This document shows positions 41,408 to 52,280 of a stretch of 52,675 nt of DNA, piece by piece (the stretch's first letter is position 1; every line of letters starts with the position of its first letter). A program made the translations under genes and the position numbers. The stretch comes from Chara braunii (lineage: Eukaryota; Streptophyta; Charophyceae; Charales; Characeae), in assembly GCA_003427395.1 (NCBI GenBank), contig BFEA01000519.1:306112-358786 (forward strand). Reading direction: 5' to 3'. The notes beneath the pieces were generated by a model. That model was not told the origin of the DNA. It ran no database searches and was given only the letters and a program-made list of their open reading frames with translations.

Positions 41408-43020
41408 TTGTGGTTGTGGCAACCAGCCTTTTCACGAAATGGGTGGTGTGAACTTGTCAGGGGAATTCGCTCATCGTTAGATCGTTTTTCGGCCCCATCC
41501 CGACCCACCCAAGCGTTGATTGCACTGGCAAACCCCATAATTATGGAATTTGTCAGGGTCAATTCACTCCGTGCCCTCCGTCCCAACCCTTCGCTAATCA
41601 CTTCTCTTGCTTTCAATGACTGGGCCGACATCCTTTGGGTAGCGTCGCACGACAAGGCTATGTTCTCAGTTCTCTAAGGATTTAGTCATCAATGCAAAGG
41701 ATGAGCTGGAAAACGATAAGCTGGTCCAAGCTTTGATTAGGGATGAGATAGCAATGAAGGAAAGGGTGTTCATTGATCTCTGGGGTGCAAAGTCTCCGTT
41801 TCATACTGGACATGTCCAGGTCCCGAATGTCGAGATGCGTGAGTCGGAGTCGGAGGACGAGGAGGGTATGCCCCTCACCGAGGAGGAAAAACTGTATTTC
41901 CAGCAGATGATATCGGAGTCTAAGGCTGAGCTTGGAATAAATCTTGCAAAGGAGAAGGGCAAAGGGGTTAATAAGTTTTATCGTAATGTGTTCCTCCCCA
42001 TCGCTCCGTCTAGATGGATTGAGGGTGAGGCGATGAGATGCAATGATAAGATATTGGATCTTGACACCTTTGACCACAGTGCCCGATTAGTATCAATGCC
42101 TACAGACTCCTCGCCTCGCTCACAGAAGCAGAAATGGACTTGTGTGAGGAGAAGGCTCTTGGAGCCAACACGGACCTAGTGAAGGGGTCATATCCTTTGA
42201 CGGACGACGCCATGAAGCTCCCTGTGGTTGGACATTTTGATCCACTGAAATGCACGGCGACTTCTTCACACCTGTCCATTAAAAGCTTTTGTGCTCCTAA
42301 TGGGTCTTAGCCCCTCCCGGAGTTAAAAAGAATTTGGAACGTGGGTCGTCCCTTCCTTTAGTGTAGATGCTTTGAGAAGGGGTTGCCCGATTGCAAAACC
42401 TCCATCACGTGGTTTGACCATGCACTCTGGTATATCCTCGCAAATCCTTATTACCTCTTCCCTGCAGCTCTCACGCTCCTCGTGAGAATGAAGGTCTTGA
42501 GAAATTTTCTCAGGACTACCTGGAGGGCTCCGATCTTGGCCTCTGTTGTGTTCTCTGAAATGAGACACATCATGCAAAAGATGGCGCATAGCGTTATCGA
42601 GAACCCGGCTAGAAGACAGGACACCATCATTCATGACCCGGTTCTCATGGCCTAGAAATTTCCCACAAGAATGGCCTGCCTCATCCTCCCGGATAAGTAC
42701 TTGAGGAGTCATAGTAAGAGGGCTAGAAACCAGAGTAGGGCTAATGAGGATGCCCACCCCCCCAAGAGACGGAACAACACCATCCTCTCGTACTACGTAA
42801 GATCAGCAGAGGAGCTTGCCCTGTCGACGGCCAACAGGATGATGAAGCTCCGAATGAAGCCCTCATTGCATCTCCGAAGTCTCTTTATGGTCCGATGGCG
42901 ATGGATGAAACTCCCCCTTCCTCAACTGTGATGGTTGCGACCAGCAGCTGTAAATCGAAGGGGAGGAGGCACCTCAGGAGGAGCCCTAGATCGAAAGCAA
43001 AAGCCTCGTTATTCGCCGCT
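41408..43020 (+). pseudogene. ORF1 of Penelope-like unit 2 (copy C)
   Basis: Same blocks as copy B: SPFHTGHVQVP, ESESEDEEG, LTEEEKLYF, NVFLPIAPSRWIEGEAM, LDTFDH, AYRLLASLTEAEMDL, LKRIW. Unlike B it keeps NVGRPFL between LKRIW and CRCFEKGLPDC, but has TAG where B has the Lys of LKCRC (near 42358) and another TAG at 42653-42655. The shift near AYRLL and the C7 run near 42758 are shared with B and so predate the duplication. The basic tail GRRHLRRSPRSKAKAS ends at TAA near 43020. Confidence 0.6.
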
Positions 43021-43086
43021 TAAAACTGTGATGGTTGCTAACCACTTGAGATGTATGCGCGTCTTTTTCTGTATTTATGTTTTCAG

Positions 43087-45210
43087 TTAAATGAAGGATG
43101 CATAACAACTGATGAAGCGGGTCGGAAAAGATGGGTGGGTCCTGAGTCACCAAAGGCTGATCTGTACAACCATGTCAAACATTCCAGCAGGGCCATGAAA
43201 TCTGTGAATTTCAGTTCGATTGCGGAGAAAGCATTTGAGGTCTTCTTTCCGCCAGCGGCTATTATCCTGCTTTCGACAATTGTTATTGGATGGACTTACG
43301 ATCAATCATTGGAATCAATTGTGTACAGACCTTCTCTGGTGTTTAGAGATTTCATTCTTGAAGAATGGTTGAATACATGTGCCGAGTCTGTGCTTTGCCC
43401 TTGTGCTACGGAAAGTTTTGTAAGGTTCCACCTCCCGCAGACGTTGGATATGTCCCAGCCCTGCACGAATCCCTCTACGCATGTGTTAACTCCGGATCCA
43501 AACCTCGTCCAGAACACATCACTTAGAAACTTGTTAAAAAGCGGACTGAATCACATTCCTTTGCAGCCTCGCAATTCGTCTATTGCCTTTCATAATTTTT
43601 TGAATGCCTGGCAGGTTATCATTGAGTTCGTAAAGAGGAGGACGTTTGTTCCCCTAGCAGAATTAAAGCGGGCGTCACCGTTGTTTCTAACCAGGTTAGA
43701 TGGCAGTTGCCGAATCTAGGTGTCCGGAACCATTCCGACCCCCCATGCCCGCCAAATATGCACGCTGTAAAGCAGGAAGTGAATTTTTTGTTGAGAAGAT
43801 TTTACATTGCTGGAACGAAAAACAATTAGCAACACTTATCAGAAGGATGACTTTGGAGAGACTCAATGGCCCGGATTTCAAAAAGGTTGAATGTACCTCG
43901 CTAGAGATTTATGGTGAGGCTTCCACCTCGCTCACCGCCATCTCCCTGGGTCTCGCCATTGACCCCACCAAAATGCCCTACCTAACGGCACTATATAAAC
44001 AACACAAAACTTCGTTCAGATGGCTTACTAATTCCGCTGCGACCTTTCTGACGCCCGTCGCTTTAGTCTGCGATGCGGCAATCAAATGCCTCTTCCCCTT
44101 GGTCAAAGCTAGATGCAAGGAGATCACTGACAATCTCCGGGTTTTTCATGGCGTGGACACTTCTATATGGTGGGCCATTGACTCTGTCCAAGATTACTGC
44201 CACAATGTTCCACAAAAGGTCTACTCGGTATTTTCGGCAGATATATCTCGCTGCTTTGAGGCAATCCCAATTGGCTCGGAAGAGGATGGGCTCCTTGCAG
44301 CTAACACTTTTTTCCTGGACCTTGTGTGGAAATATGCTGAGAGGAAGAATCCAGGTAAGGTCCTGAGATGCAGGGTCAGGACAAATGGTGAGGTGGTATG
44401 TGCAATGAGTAGTGGCTGCGGACAGAGCTCGTCCTCCTTTTTTTTTTTTAAGGAGGAGGATATCACTAAACTAATTTCTTGGATGCATAGAGGAGATACA
44501 CATCGATGGGAGGGCGAATCAAGAAACAGATACAAGGCATACCCATGGGCCTCCCTTGCTCCCCCTCTCTGTGCATCATCTATTTCTTTAAGTATGAATT
44601 CTCACTTAGTGTGCGTATTGTTCACAATAGAGCCTATGATCTCATCCCGCTCTTCAAATATACATACAGGTATATCGATGATTTGCACTCCCTCAATAAC
44701 CCCTCCATCTTGAAGTTTCTAGACCCTGCTCAGCCACGGGATGCTAGCAATGTCTTTCACCTGTATCCGCTGCATTTAATTGAGATAAAAAATAAAACGG
44801 ATGTGTTTACTGAGGATAATGATGGGAATATCTATGGCCTAAAAACTCAATTTTCCAATTCCGAAATCACGGTACTCTCGGAGCAAACGGGTGAATTTGT
44901 TACTGCTAAATTCGACAAAAGACGAGTGTTCCAATTTCCAATCGTCAAATACGTGAAGTTTGCTTCCAACAGGCACACGCAGCAGTCTCTGAATATAATA
45001 ATATCACAGGTAGCCTTGATTATGGTACTTTGTTCAGAACAGGAGACTGCGGCAAGAGAGATTTTTGAGGTTGTCTCTACCATGGTAAAAAATGGCTTCT
45101 GTCTGAGAAAGTGCATTCCATGCATACTAAAAGTCCTTAACTCTCTCTTCCAGTATATCCATCCCAGGGTGGACGTCAAGGCTACGCTCTTAGTGAATGC
45201 ATGTCTGTGA
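43087..45210 (+). pseudogene. Penelope-like reverse transcriptase ORF2, unit 2 (copy C)
   Basis: The best preserved RT copy. After TATTTATGTTTTCAG the frame is open to 43719: TTDEAGRKRW, FFPPAAIILLSTIVIGW, CxC as VLCPCATES (cysteines at 43396-43404), STHVLTPDPNLV, SLRNLLKSGLNHIP. It then shifts to the frame of KMPYLTALYKQHKTSFRWL, WWAIDSVQDYCHNVPQKVY and motif A ADISRCFEA (Asp at 44240-44242). A second shift near 44500 leads to QGIPMGLPCSPSL, motif C YIDDLHSLNNPS (Asp pair at 44677-44682) and FDKRRVFQFPIVKYVKF, ending at TGA 45208-45210. A deletion of about 22 bases near 43820 removes the FVC motif kept in B. No GIY-YIG domain is seen on either side. Confidence 0.8.
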
Positions 45211-45222
45211 TTGTGTGCTTGA

Positions 45223-45378
45223 GTGTTTTATCTAATTCATTTTCGGCCTCGACCTGTCAGGGCCGTAAGTGGGAGCTGGCAGGTACCGAGCCATGAGGCA
45301 GGTACTTTTCATCTGCTCCTTTGGCTTCCTACCAGCGGGATAGGGGAGGGTCACACACACACACACACAAATACTTGG
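45223..45378 (+). promoter_or_regulatory. Conserved 3' end and CA tract, unit 2
   Basis: GGGAGCTGGCAGGTACCGAG ... CCAGCGGGATAGGGGAGGGTCACAC followed by CA repeats to about 45370, as in copies A and B. Confidence 0.6.
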
Positions 45379-45556
45379 AGCATATATATATATATATATA
45401 TTTATGAAAAACAAAAGAGAAGGGAAAAAAAAAAAAAAAAATAGAAATAGAAAATTAAATAAGAAGAAAATATCAAAAAAGAGAATAAGTAGAAAAAAAA
45501 AAAAAAAAAAAAAAANAATAGAGCAATCTTTTTTGAAATGACCATGGATGGGAAAA
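45379..45556. repeat. (AT)n and A-rich tracts between units 2 and 3
   Basis: (AT)n runs at about 45381-45401, then about 110 bases almost wholly A with a few G and T, ending near 45520. The unit 3 sequence homologous to 38501 resumes at about 45558. In the preceding junction this part is hidden by the N gap. Confidence 0.85.
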
Positions 45557-45997
45557 AGGACTATAGTCCTTTTTAAATTCCTTTGATACCCGTGGATCAA
45601 ATAATTTTAAGGAACCCTCTTATTATTATTATTATTCTTAATGGGTAGCCTCGGTAAAAAATGGATATTGGTCTCCTATGAAATGGATTTGTCCCTCGGG
45701 GTAAGCGAGGTACCCGCACCCCTCTATCTTGGGGCAAACGCACAAAAAACGAACGTATATGCCTCTCGTAGGATTCAAAAAAATGGGCAGGGCAGAGACA
45801 ACGGTTTTTCGTGCCGAACACGGAGGAGTCGCCTCTTGATTTCATCAAGCCAACGTTCTATTTAATCACCGCTGATGACGGCTTCAATCCTCTGAAGCGG
45901 TTATTTACTGGCGGAGGGATTGCGCGCCAGGAGCGTGTCCGCTGTGTATGCGTATTATCTCTCTCCCCCCGCGGTGGTTCACCTAACATCTACTTGC

Positions 45998-46044
<47 letters not shown>

Positions 46045-46730
46045 TCTTTTTCGATTGTCCGGTTGCAGACTCGGAGATTACGCCGGTGCACGCCACCCCA
46101 TTGCTGATGTACCCTGTCTATTGAAAGTCTGTCTTTCCCTCTCTCTCTACCTTCCTCTCCCTCCTAAGCCATCTCCCTCGACCATATCTCTCCGAGCTTT
46201 GATCCACTTCCGAGTGATTGATATCTGCTTTGATTTTGCGATGAGTGCTTCCTCGTCATCGGTTACAGGAGTGGCTGCGGTAATGATATCATCGTACCCT
46301 CCAACCCTTTCCCCTCCCCCTTCCATCCATCCTCACCTCCCCAATGTCCCCATCACTCTTACTCTTCCTCTTTTCGTTCTCAAATACTTTTCTATCTCCC
46401 CCCAACGTACAACTCCTTCCCTTTCGGAGCGATAACTAAGGGTAGATCTCCACCCTGATGAGCCAATCCGGTGGATATTTGCGAAAAAGCTTTTGGGAAT
46501 TTCCACCAATACCCTTGCACATTTGGTCGGCACATAGGGGGCCGCTTGGCCGAAATGGGAATGTCTAAAGATCTTTCATACCATTTATCTTCTTTTGATC
46601 ATTATGGATGCTACCTAACCTTGTATGCTTCCCCGTTTGTGTATTATTTGTGTTTGAATGATGAGTGTGCATAGGATTTGGTTTCCTACTCTGGATTGAA
46701 GTGAGTGCTTCGGATCTGCGGAGATTTTTG
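45557..46730. other. 5' region of unit 3: microsatellites, no gene
   Basis: It matches 38500-39690. It contains TTA repeats near 45620-45634 and a CT tract at about 46001-46049. Confidence 0.5.
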
Positions 46731-46733
46731 GAT

Positions 46734-47072
46734 ATGGACGCTACCTCATTCATCGCGATCATCGCCATGTTTCTCGCCACTTTGGCCTTCTTCATGTTCC
46801 TGGATTCCGCTCATAATCGCTCATGCTGCACATGTGTAGTATGCACTTGGAACTACACGCTGTTGACTAAGCAGATTCGGAGGTGTTCCTGTCTCTTATA
46901 CACGAGATTTTTGGATATGGACACTACCTCATTCATCGCGATCATCGCCATGTTTCTCGCCACTTTGGCCTTCTTCATGTTCCTGGATTCCGCTCATAAT
47001 CGCTCATGCTGCACATGTGTAGTATGCACTTGGAACTACACGCTGTTGACTAAGCAGAGGTGCTTTGTATAG
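46734..47072 (+). CDS. S1 ORF of unit 3, duplicated through an adapter remnant
   Basis: S1 begins at the ATG at 46734 and is read through a 15-base adapter remnant (46889-46903) into a second S1 copy starting at the ATG at 46917 and ending at TAG 47070-47072. The two copies differ by only a few bases. The natural unit surely has one S1 (compare 39697-39852); the doubled frame is an assembly product. Confidence 0.5.
   Translation: MDATSFIAIIAMFLATLAFFMFLDSAHNRSCCTCVVCTWNYTLLTKQIRRCSCLLYTRFLDMDTTSFIAIIAMFLATLAFFMFLDSAHNRSCCTCVVCTWNYTLLTKQRCFV
46889..46903. other. Partial Nextera adapter inside a false duplication
   Basis: CTGTCTCTTATACAC is the first 15 bases of the Nextera transposon end. 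It separates two near-identical blocks, 46720-46875 and 46904-47056. Confidence 0.93.
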
Positions 47073-47082
47073 TTTTTCGAAG

Positions 47083-47424
47083 ATGGCTGCATTCATTGCT
47101 ATCTCTTTCTTCAATTTGGTTCTTTGTATGCTGGGTAGCGCTTTTTGTGCCGCAATTTCCACGATTACCATGCTTTATCAGTCTGGGTGGCTCGAGCTTG
47201 TGCATGGCCAAGGCCAGTGTGTGGCTAATGTTTTGTCGCAGCTGTTGAAGTTAATAGTCCCTCTGATTCTCGTCATGGGGATCCTTACCTATGTTTGGAG
47301 AGTTGTTAATAAGCGTCGTCATTTACATGCATGGAATGGGCAATTGAGTGTTGCCGGTGGTGGAGGTACGGAGGGGATATGTGTACGATGGAATTGTAGT
47401 TCGACGGTCTGTCACTGGGTTTGA
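47083..47424 (+). CDS. Small two-segment membrane ORF S2, unit 3 (113 aa)
   Basis: ATG at 47083 begins MAAFIAISFFNLVLCMLGSA. The second hydrophobic segment is KLIVPLILVMGILTYVW, followed by RVVNKRRHLHAWNG and a Gly/Cys-containing extension (GGGGTEG, RWNCSSTVCHW) not read in unit 2 because of a stop there. Substitutions relative to unit 2 are mostly conservative (for example Q to L, F to L). It is the longest intact S2 version. Function unknown. Confidence 0.45.
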   Translation: MAAFIAISFFNLVLCMLGSAFCAAISTITMLYQSGWLELVHGQGQCVANVLSQLLKLIVPLILVMGILTYVWRVVNKRRHLHAWNGQLSVAGGGGTEGICVRWNCSSTVCHWV

Positions 47425-48462
47425 AGATTCAGGGCTGAAGTGGAGTAGGGCTACGAAGGAGTACTGCGTCGCTGAGCAAAATTTTTTTTTTGAATCATGA
47501 CGAGACGCCTTGATTACCACTTTGATCATGGGCGGTAGAACGATGCGTCTGAACGTTTTGGTCGAACATCGATCGTGCGCCCGTGCAGATTGAGACACTA
47601 TCGCTTCCAACTATTAAGGGGATGGGGTCCCTGTGTATACCCAGGTTTTATAGGAAGTGGGTTGGAAGTGGGTAGGCGATTGCGATTGGAGTTGCAACCA
47701 TGGCAGGAGTTGGATAATCGATGATTGGTATTCGTATAAGGTGTACGTTTGAAGTAGGGCCTGCTAGTCCAGTGGTTTGTTGGCACGTCAACTGACTAAT
47801 GCTTGCTTTCCTATGCACATGTTTGAAATGGAGCGGGCTGATACCGTTGCATATGAGCTACAATAAAGGAATGTTTTTTTCACGCGTAAATGTATACCTA
47901 AATGGGTGAATGAGTGAGTCGGCATCCTGTCCTGTTCAAACCATTTGCATAGGATATGGTGGTGGCTCTGTTTTATTTTTTGGGATCGAACCAATCTTCT
48001 TTGATCTTGTTCAATTGGCAATGCCCCCTCCTTTTTTTTCGAATTTTTTTTTTTTTTTTTGGTCCGCCTGTGGGGTTTTCGTTTTTCATAAGGAACCGAG
48101 CTCGTATCTGATTTTCACTTATATGTGTAATGCGAAATCCCTCTTCCTTTCCCTTCACTACTTGCCTCTCAAAGTTTAGTCTGTAGCACATCTTGTTTTG
48201 ATCCTGTACCTGTCCTTTGATGGATCATCAAAAAACATCTGTTTCTTTCATCCTATTAGGCTGGGCCTCCTGGGAATGCAGGAATTCTAAGGGATATTTT
48301 TGAATGAATTGGGTTTGTTAATTGACACTTAGTAACTTTCTTTCGTGGATACAGATCTTTGCCGCTTGATGTTTTGTTCCCTGCTCTTTCTGCATATCGG
48401 TATCACATGTGGATGATCCATGACTCGCTGCGACATGTCGCGGTGGCCATTTAGTATATAAC
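47425..48462. other. Non-coding region of unit 3
   Basis: Matches 33070-34130 and 40180-41245. T-rich tract at about 48043-48060. Confidence 0.5.
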
Positions 48463-48530
48463 CACACACACACACACACACACGCACACACACACACACA
48501 CACACATACACATACACACAAGCACACACT
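48463..48530. repeat. (CA)n tract where unit 3 ends
   Basis: In units 1 and 2 a short CA tract (ACCACACACACA, then TACGGGGGACC) lies here. In unit 3 it is expanded to about 65 bp, and sequence beyond it has no match to the unit. Confidence 0.9.
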
Positions 48531-49156
48531 CTTTTTTTTCCCCAAAAAGTTCCGCTTCAAGCCGCTAGAGGAGGTGATACAAGCATCCCCCTGTAGTGGC
48601 AAAATGCTCCTATCTGTTGGTGGCCCGGGGGAGCGACACCTGCTGGAAACTTGGTCCAACATCCCATGAAAATCGTAAATTAAGCACCATCTGGAACCCC
48701 AGACACACACACTCTTGGAGTTGTGTGTACCAAACTTAAACATAACAAAACATAAACACAATATAATCACGACCTTACCCTTTCCCAACCACAACAACAA
48801 CCAAACTAGAGGCTGTGCACTTGTGCCCTCACAGTAAGTCAATGAGGCACATACAAACTACGGGAGGCACGACGCACTGGGCCCAGGTGGAATGGAAAGG
48901 GCAAGTACGCGCTGTCGGGAAAGTTTGCAGCCCGTCAAAGTTGGCGTCTGGGTATTTTTTTTTTTTTTTTTTTTTTTCGGGGGGGGGGGGCATGGCGCGC
49001 TGGGCCTAAGAGGAATGAAAAGGGCAAGGACCCCTAGTTGGGGAAGTTTGGAACAACATGCTGGGCCCAGGTCATAACGACGCTTGCAATCGCAACCTGT
49101 GTTCTAAATATGGACATGCAGGCGCGCCAATGCGCACTGGTCCATGCTCGCATCTT
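48531..49156. other. Spacer with a degenerate duplication, no gene
   Basis: Two related blocks, about 48864-48945 and 48989-49073, share GG(C)A(T/C)G(A/G)CGC(A/G)CTGGGCC and AATG(G/A)AAAGGGCAAG. A T-to-G homopolymer run at 48955-48990 separates them. Confidence 0.5.
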
Positions 49157-51570
49157 TGTGACGACCAACCTCACACCCAGCGCAACTTCCTGATCGGAGT
49201 GGGTAGTGGGTCTGGAAGTAATGAGAAAGGCGTGTGCCAAGGATTTTAGCGAAAAGGGGCGGGTCCCAGGTCAAAACTGGAATCTCCGTTGTCATTATTA
49301 TAAGGACAAGAATGCAAGTGGTCCGGGCAAAAAAAAAGTGGCGCTCTGAGTTTTTGCCACAGCCGTTGTTAGCCCCGGCATAGCCTCGACTGTCAGTATG
49401 TGTGATTGTGGTCGAGGACAAATGTCGGATTTCAAGGTGACGGGCCCGTGTTCGTGGCGGACCTTCCCACTTATGTAGAGTGGTATTTGCGGCCCCGTCG
49501 AAAAATGATTATTCGAGTGCGTGTATACACTACGGGCCATGTTGTCGACGAGTCGTAGCGCATACACGAGTTCACATAAGTTCCCTTTCGAGTCGTCAGA
49601 CATTAAACAAAGACAACCAACATCCCTTCTGCTTTTATTTCAGCAAACCGGTTTTATGTTCTCCAATTATAATCAGGAAGTGGGCGCACAAAAATACAAG
49701 CGATCAAAACCATGAAAATAAAAACGATAAAAACCATAATCATCATACCCAATCATTACACAACAAGAAATGTGAGAGGTACTTCGAAGAAAGAGCAGGA
49801 TTTACAAAATCAGATTTCCATCTGTAATTACAAAAACGGGAACGACGAAACTTGTAGTTCTGAATCCAAAAATTATGAGAGGGACAAAAGAGAAAATATC
49901 ATACACCACAGCAACCCACACCCTCTCTTTTTCTTCATCACCATACTCCTTCCTGTTCCCGTGCAGCCAGTTCATCGCCTCACACGGTGTCACACCTACC
50001 AGCAACTTAGAGTCGTCACCTCGCCTAGAGCGAGTATGCACATCAAATTCGCTCGTGCTCCATAGTCCATCGTGGCTGCACGTCAACCCCGCACACTCGC
50101 AACCAGCCCATCAAATCGCCCAACTCTGAACTCACCTCTTTGTCGGCTGCTACTCATCGGCGACCCCTCTTGATCACGCCAACCTTCCCAAATATGATTA
50201 GAGAGAGAGTTTGTCACACTTGCAAAATTTATAGCTATTAGCATCAGCGCAAGATAGTTGAGATTATGCTGAGACAGGAGAAAAAATATAAGAGAAGGAA
50301 GTGTCTGTGGTTGGCATGCCATATCCGCGGTGTGGGGGACGTAGCCACTCTTAATGCATTGATTCATTCATGCACCATTGTGGCCAATGAGATGAAGGGA
50401 GAGGGGTTCAGCGTTTCGGCGCGATGAGAAACCCAGGGCGAGAAGATTACAGTTACACCCGCACTCATAAAGAAAAGAGCAAGAAGAAATTACAGTTGAG
50501 ATTAGAATTAAGGGGCGGGGGGAGTAGAGTGTCGGACTCAGCATAGCAGAACGCGCGCGAGTAAGGAGCACCGTGCAGTTATCAAAAAGAAAATACGACC
50601 ACCCCAAAATCCTAATCTAATTAAAGTCCTAATTCCTATTGACCCTGAATTTCCCCCAGCATCCAAAATTCAAAAAGATTTTCCCCCACGATGACTATGC
50701 CAAAATTCCGTTCCCCATTCTCAACAAAAATAGAAAGAGGTCGCATCAACCGTTATTTCTACACTCGCTAAGGCGCGTCCTGACTACCAACCGCCATAGG
50801 ACAAAGTTTTCACAAAATAAGGAAAAAAAGGAAAACAATGGGGGCACTTGTGTAATTGGATCATGCCCCTCCACTCGACCCCTAAACTGCAATCACACAG
50901 AAAATTGTGTTAAAAAGAGGATAGCTTGTCATATATGTGATGCCTAGTGGTTTCTAATCTTATGTGAGCTCCTGCTTGCATGCACCATGTCCACACAACA
51001 AGAGAGACAGGGAGGAGAAAATGAAGAAGAGAAGACAATCGAGATGCCGGTATGAGGCGTGCAAGGATCGTTTGATTCCAAATGACCCCGCGTTTTCCTG
51101 ATGCTCGATCCCCGTCGCTTTCTCACTGCTGTTGCGGGCTTGGTGGACACGTTATCCTCAATACGCGGGTTGGAGACGAAGGAGGAGATTGGGGGAGGGG
51201 GGGGGGTAAGTGGGCCAGCGATCGCACCCCAATAGGGATATTCATATAGCGCACTCGTCGATGGATACGGGGAAAGCGCTGGTTACGATGGGGGAGGGAG
51301 GCAAGGTAGTCGGGGTAGAGGGTGCAAAAGTGCGCAGAAGGGCCGTGCGAAAGTGCATGGGGAGCTGCTCGTGGTGTTGACAGGGAGGGATGGTGACGAT
51401 GGTCCCAATGATTAGGCAGTAGTCTTTAATATTATTGACGTCTCGCCGTGCCACGCTAAAAATGAGAATATGGAGTCGGAAGACGGGGACGAGGGACTGT
51501 GTAGTCGGGTGGGGGAGAACGTCACAGACGAGGCGGGTAGCGTAGTATTGACATAACAGGAAAGGGGTGA
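49157..51570 (+). repeat. 2.4-kb direct repeat, copy 2
   Basis: It starts TGTGACGACCAACCTCACACC and follows copy 1 (30136-32620) throughout, with one copy of the GCTAAGGCGCGTCC block that is doubled in copy 1 and with a much shorter CT stretch. Sequence after about 51570 has no counterpart in copy 1, which is cut by the Penelope-like array. The open frames here are not conserved between the two copies. Confidence 0.75.
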
Positions 51571-52077
51571 AAGGGTGCCAATTGTCAGGAAATGGTGGGC
51601 GGCCTCAATCTGTTCAAGAGTGAGATAGTCAAGGGGACAGCGAGATAATGACCGGGGACGTCGCCCAATCGACAACATTTCGACGTAAGCGAACTGCAGC
51701 GTGGGCGGAGGGAGTGGGAGAGGGACTCTGGGCTCGACTTCTGCTGCATTCCGCCCCTGCGACACCGCCATCCCGCTCTTCTCCCTCTGGAGGCGACTCA
51801 AGATCCCTTGTAGGATCGTCGAGTGTCGTTTGATGGACATGTCGCTTTCCTTTCGCACGGTCTTTCGCTTGCCATGTCGCTTTCCTTTCCCACGGTCGTT
51901 CGCTTGCCTCTCCGCTTCTTCGTCCGCCATCGCGCATTCTTCCTCCGAACGTTTACTGTAATCATGATCGCTATATCCTGATTTGGCACTTTGTCCCGCC
52001 TCGCTCTCGGAGGTGACTTCCCCTAACGATCCGACCACTACCCAGAAGTACGAATCGACTATCTCCTCCAGATCCAA
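51412..52077 (-). CDS. Unrecognised open frame, Arg/Lys/Glu-rich (221 aa)
   Basis: The frame is long but made of low-complexity basic and acidic sequence (MADEEAERQANDRGKGKRHG, KRKTVRKESDM) and part of it comes from a 35-bp tandem duplication, which is not a multiple of three. It starts at a non-ATG-certain position and overlaps the end of the 2.4-kb repeat. It may be a Gag-like remnant or a chance frame; I lean to chance. Confidence 0.15.
   Translation of the reverse strand: MDLEEIVDSYFWVVVGSLGEVTSESEAGQSAKSGYSDHDYSKRSEEECAMADEEAERQANDRGKGKRHGKRKTVRKESDMSIKRHSTILQGILSRLQREKSGMAVSQGRNAAEVEPRVPLPLPPPTLQFAYVEMLSIGRRPRSLSRCPLDYLTLEQIEAAHHFLTIGTLSPLSCYVNTTLPASSVTFSPTRLHSPSSPSSDSIFSFLAWHGETSIILKTTA
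51839..51908. repeat. 35-bp tandem duplication
   Basis: The block starting ATGTCGCTTTCCTTTC at 51839 is repeated from 51874 with about three differences. Confidence 0.8.
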
Positions 52078-52159
52078 GTACTTGTCAGTTGAAGGGTAGT
52101 AGCGGTATCAGGCGGCCACAAACAGTTGGACACCTGAAAACGAGGGAATTCGGTCTTGC

Positions 52160-52280
52160 ACGTATTCCTAAGAAAAGAAAAACGAGAAAAAAAAAAACGA
52201 GAAAAAAAAAACTGAGGAAAAAAAAACAAGAAAAAAGAAAAACGAGAAAATTTTCTCGTTTTTCTTTTTTAGGAATATGT
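52160..52280. repeat. Inverted repeat around an A-rich core
   Basis: ACGTATTCCTAAGAAAAGAA and AACGAGAAAA at 52160-52190 pair with TTTTCTCGTT and TTCTTTTTTAGGAATATGT at 52251-52280. The right arm also forms a perfect palindrome with the preceding bases (AACGAGAAAATTTTCTCGTT at 52241-52260). It may be a small foldback element. Confidence 0.7.

Larger units (their letters stand above)
32621..48530 (+). mobile_element. Tandem array of a 7.05-7.1-kb Penelope-like unit
   Basis: GTTTCTCGCCACTTT occurs at 32621, 39732 and 46769 (and again at 46952 through an artefact), and all sequence between follows the same order: small hydrophobic ORFs, about 1.3 kb non-coding, ORF1, ORF2 (RT), conserved 3' end, CA tract. 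Unit 1 starts at 32621 without its 5' part, unit 2 is complete, and unit 3 ends in CA repeats at 48463-48530 before its ORF1. Units are near-identical by eye, with a few percent substitutions. Head-to-tail, partly truncated copies are characteristic of Penelope-like elements. The N gap and adapter between units 1 and 2 mean that junction was not directly read. Confidence 0.75.
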
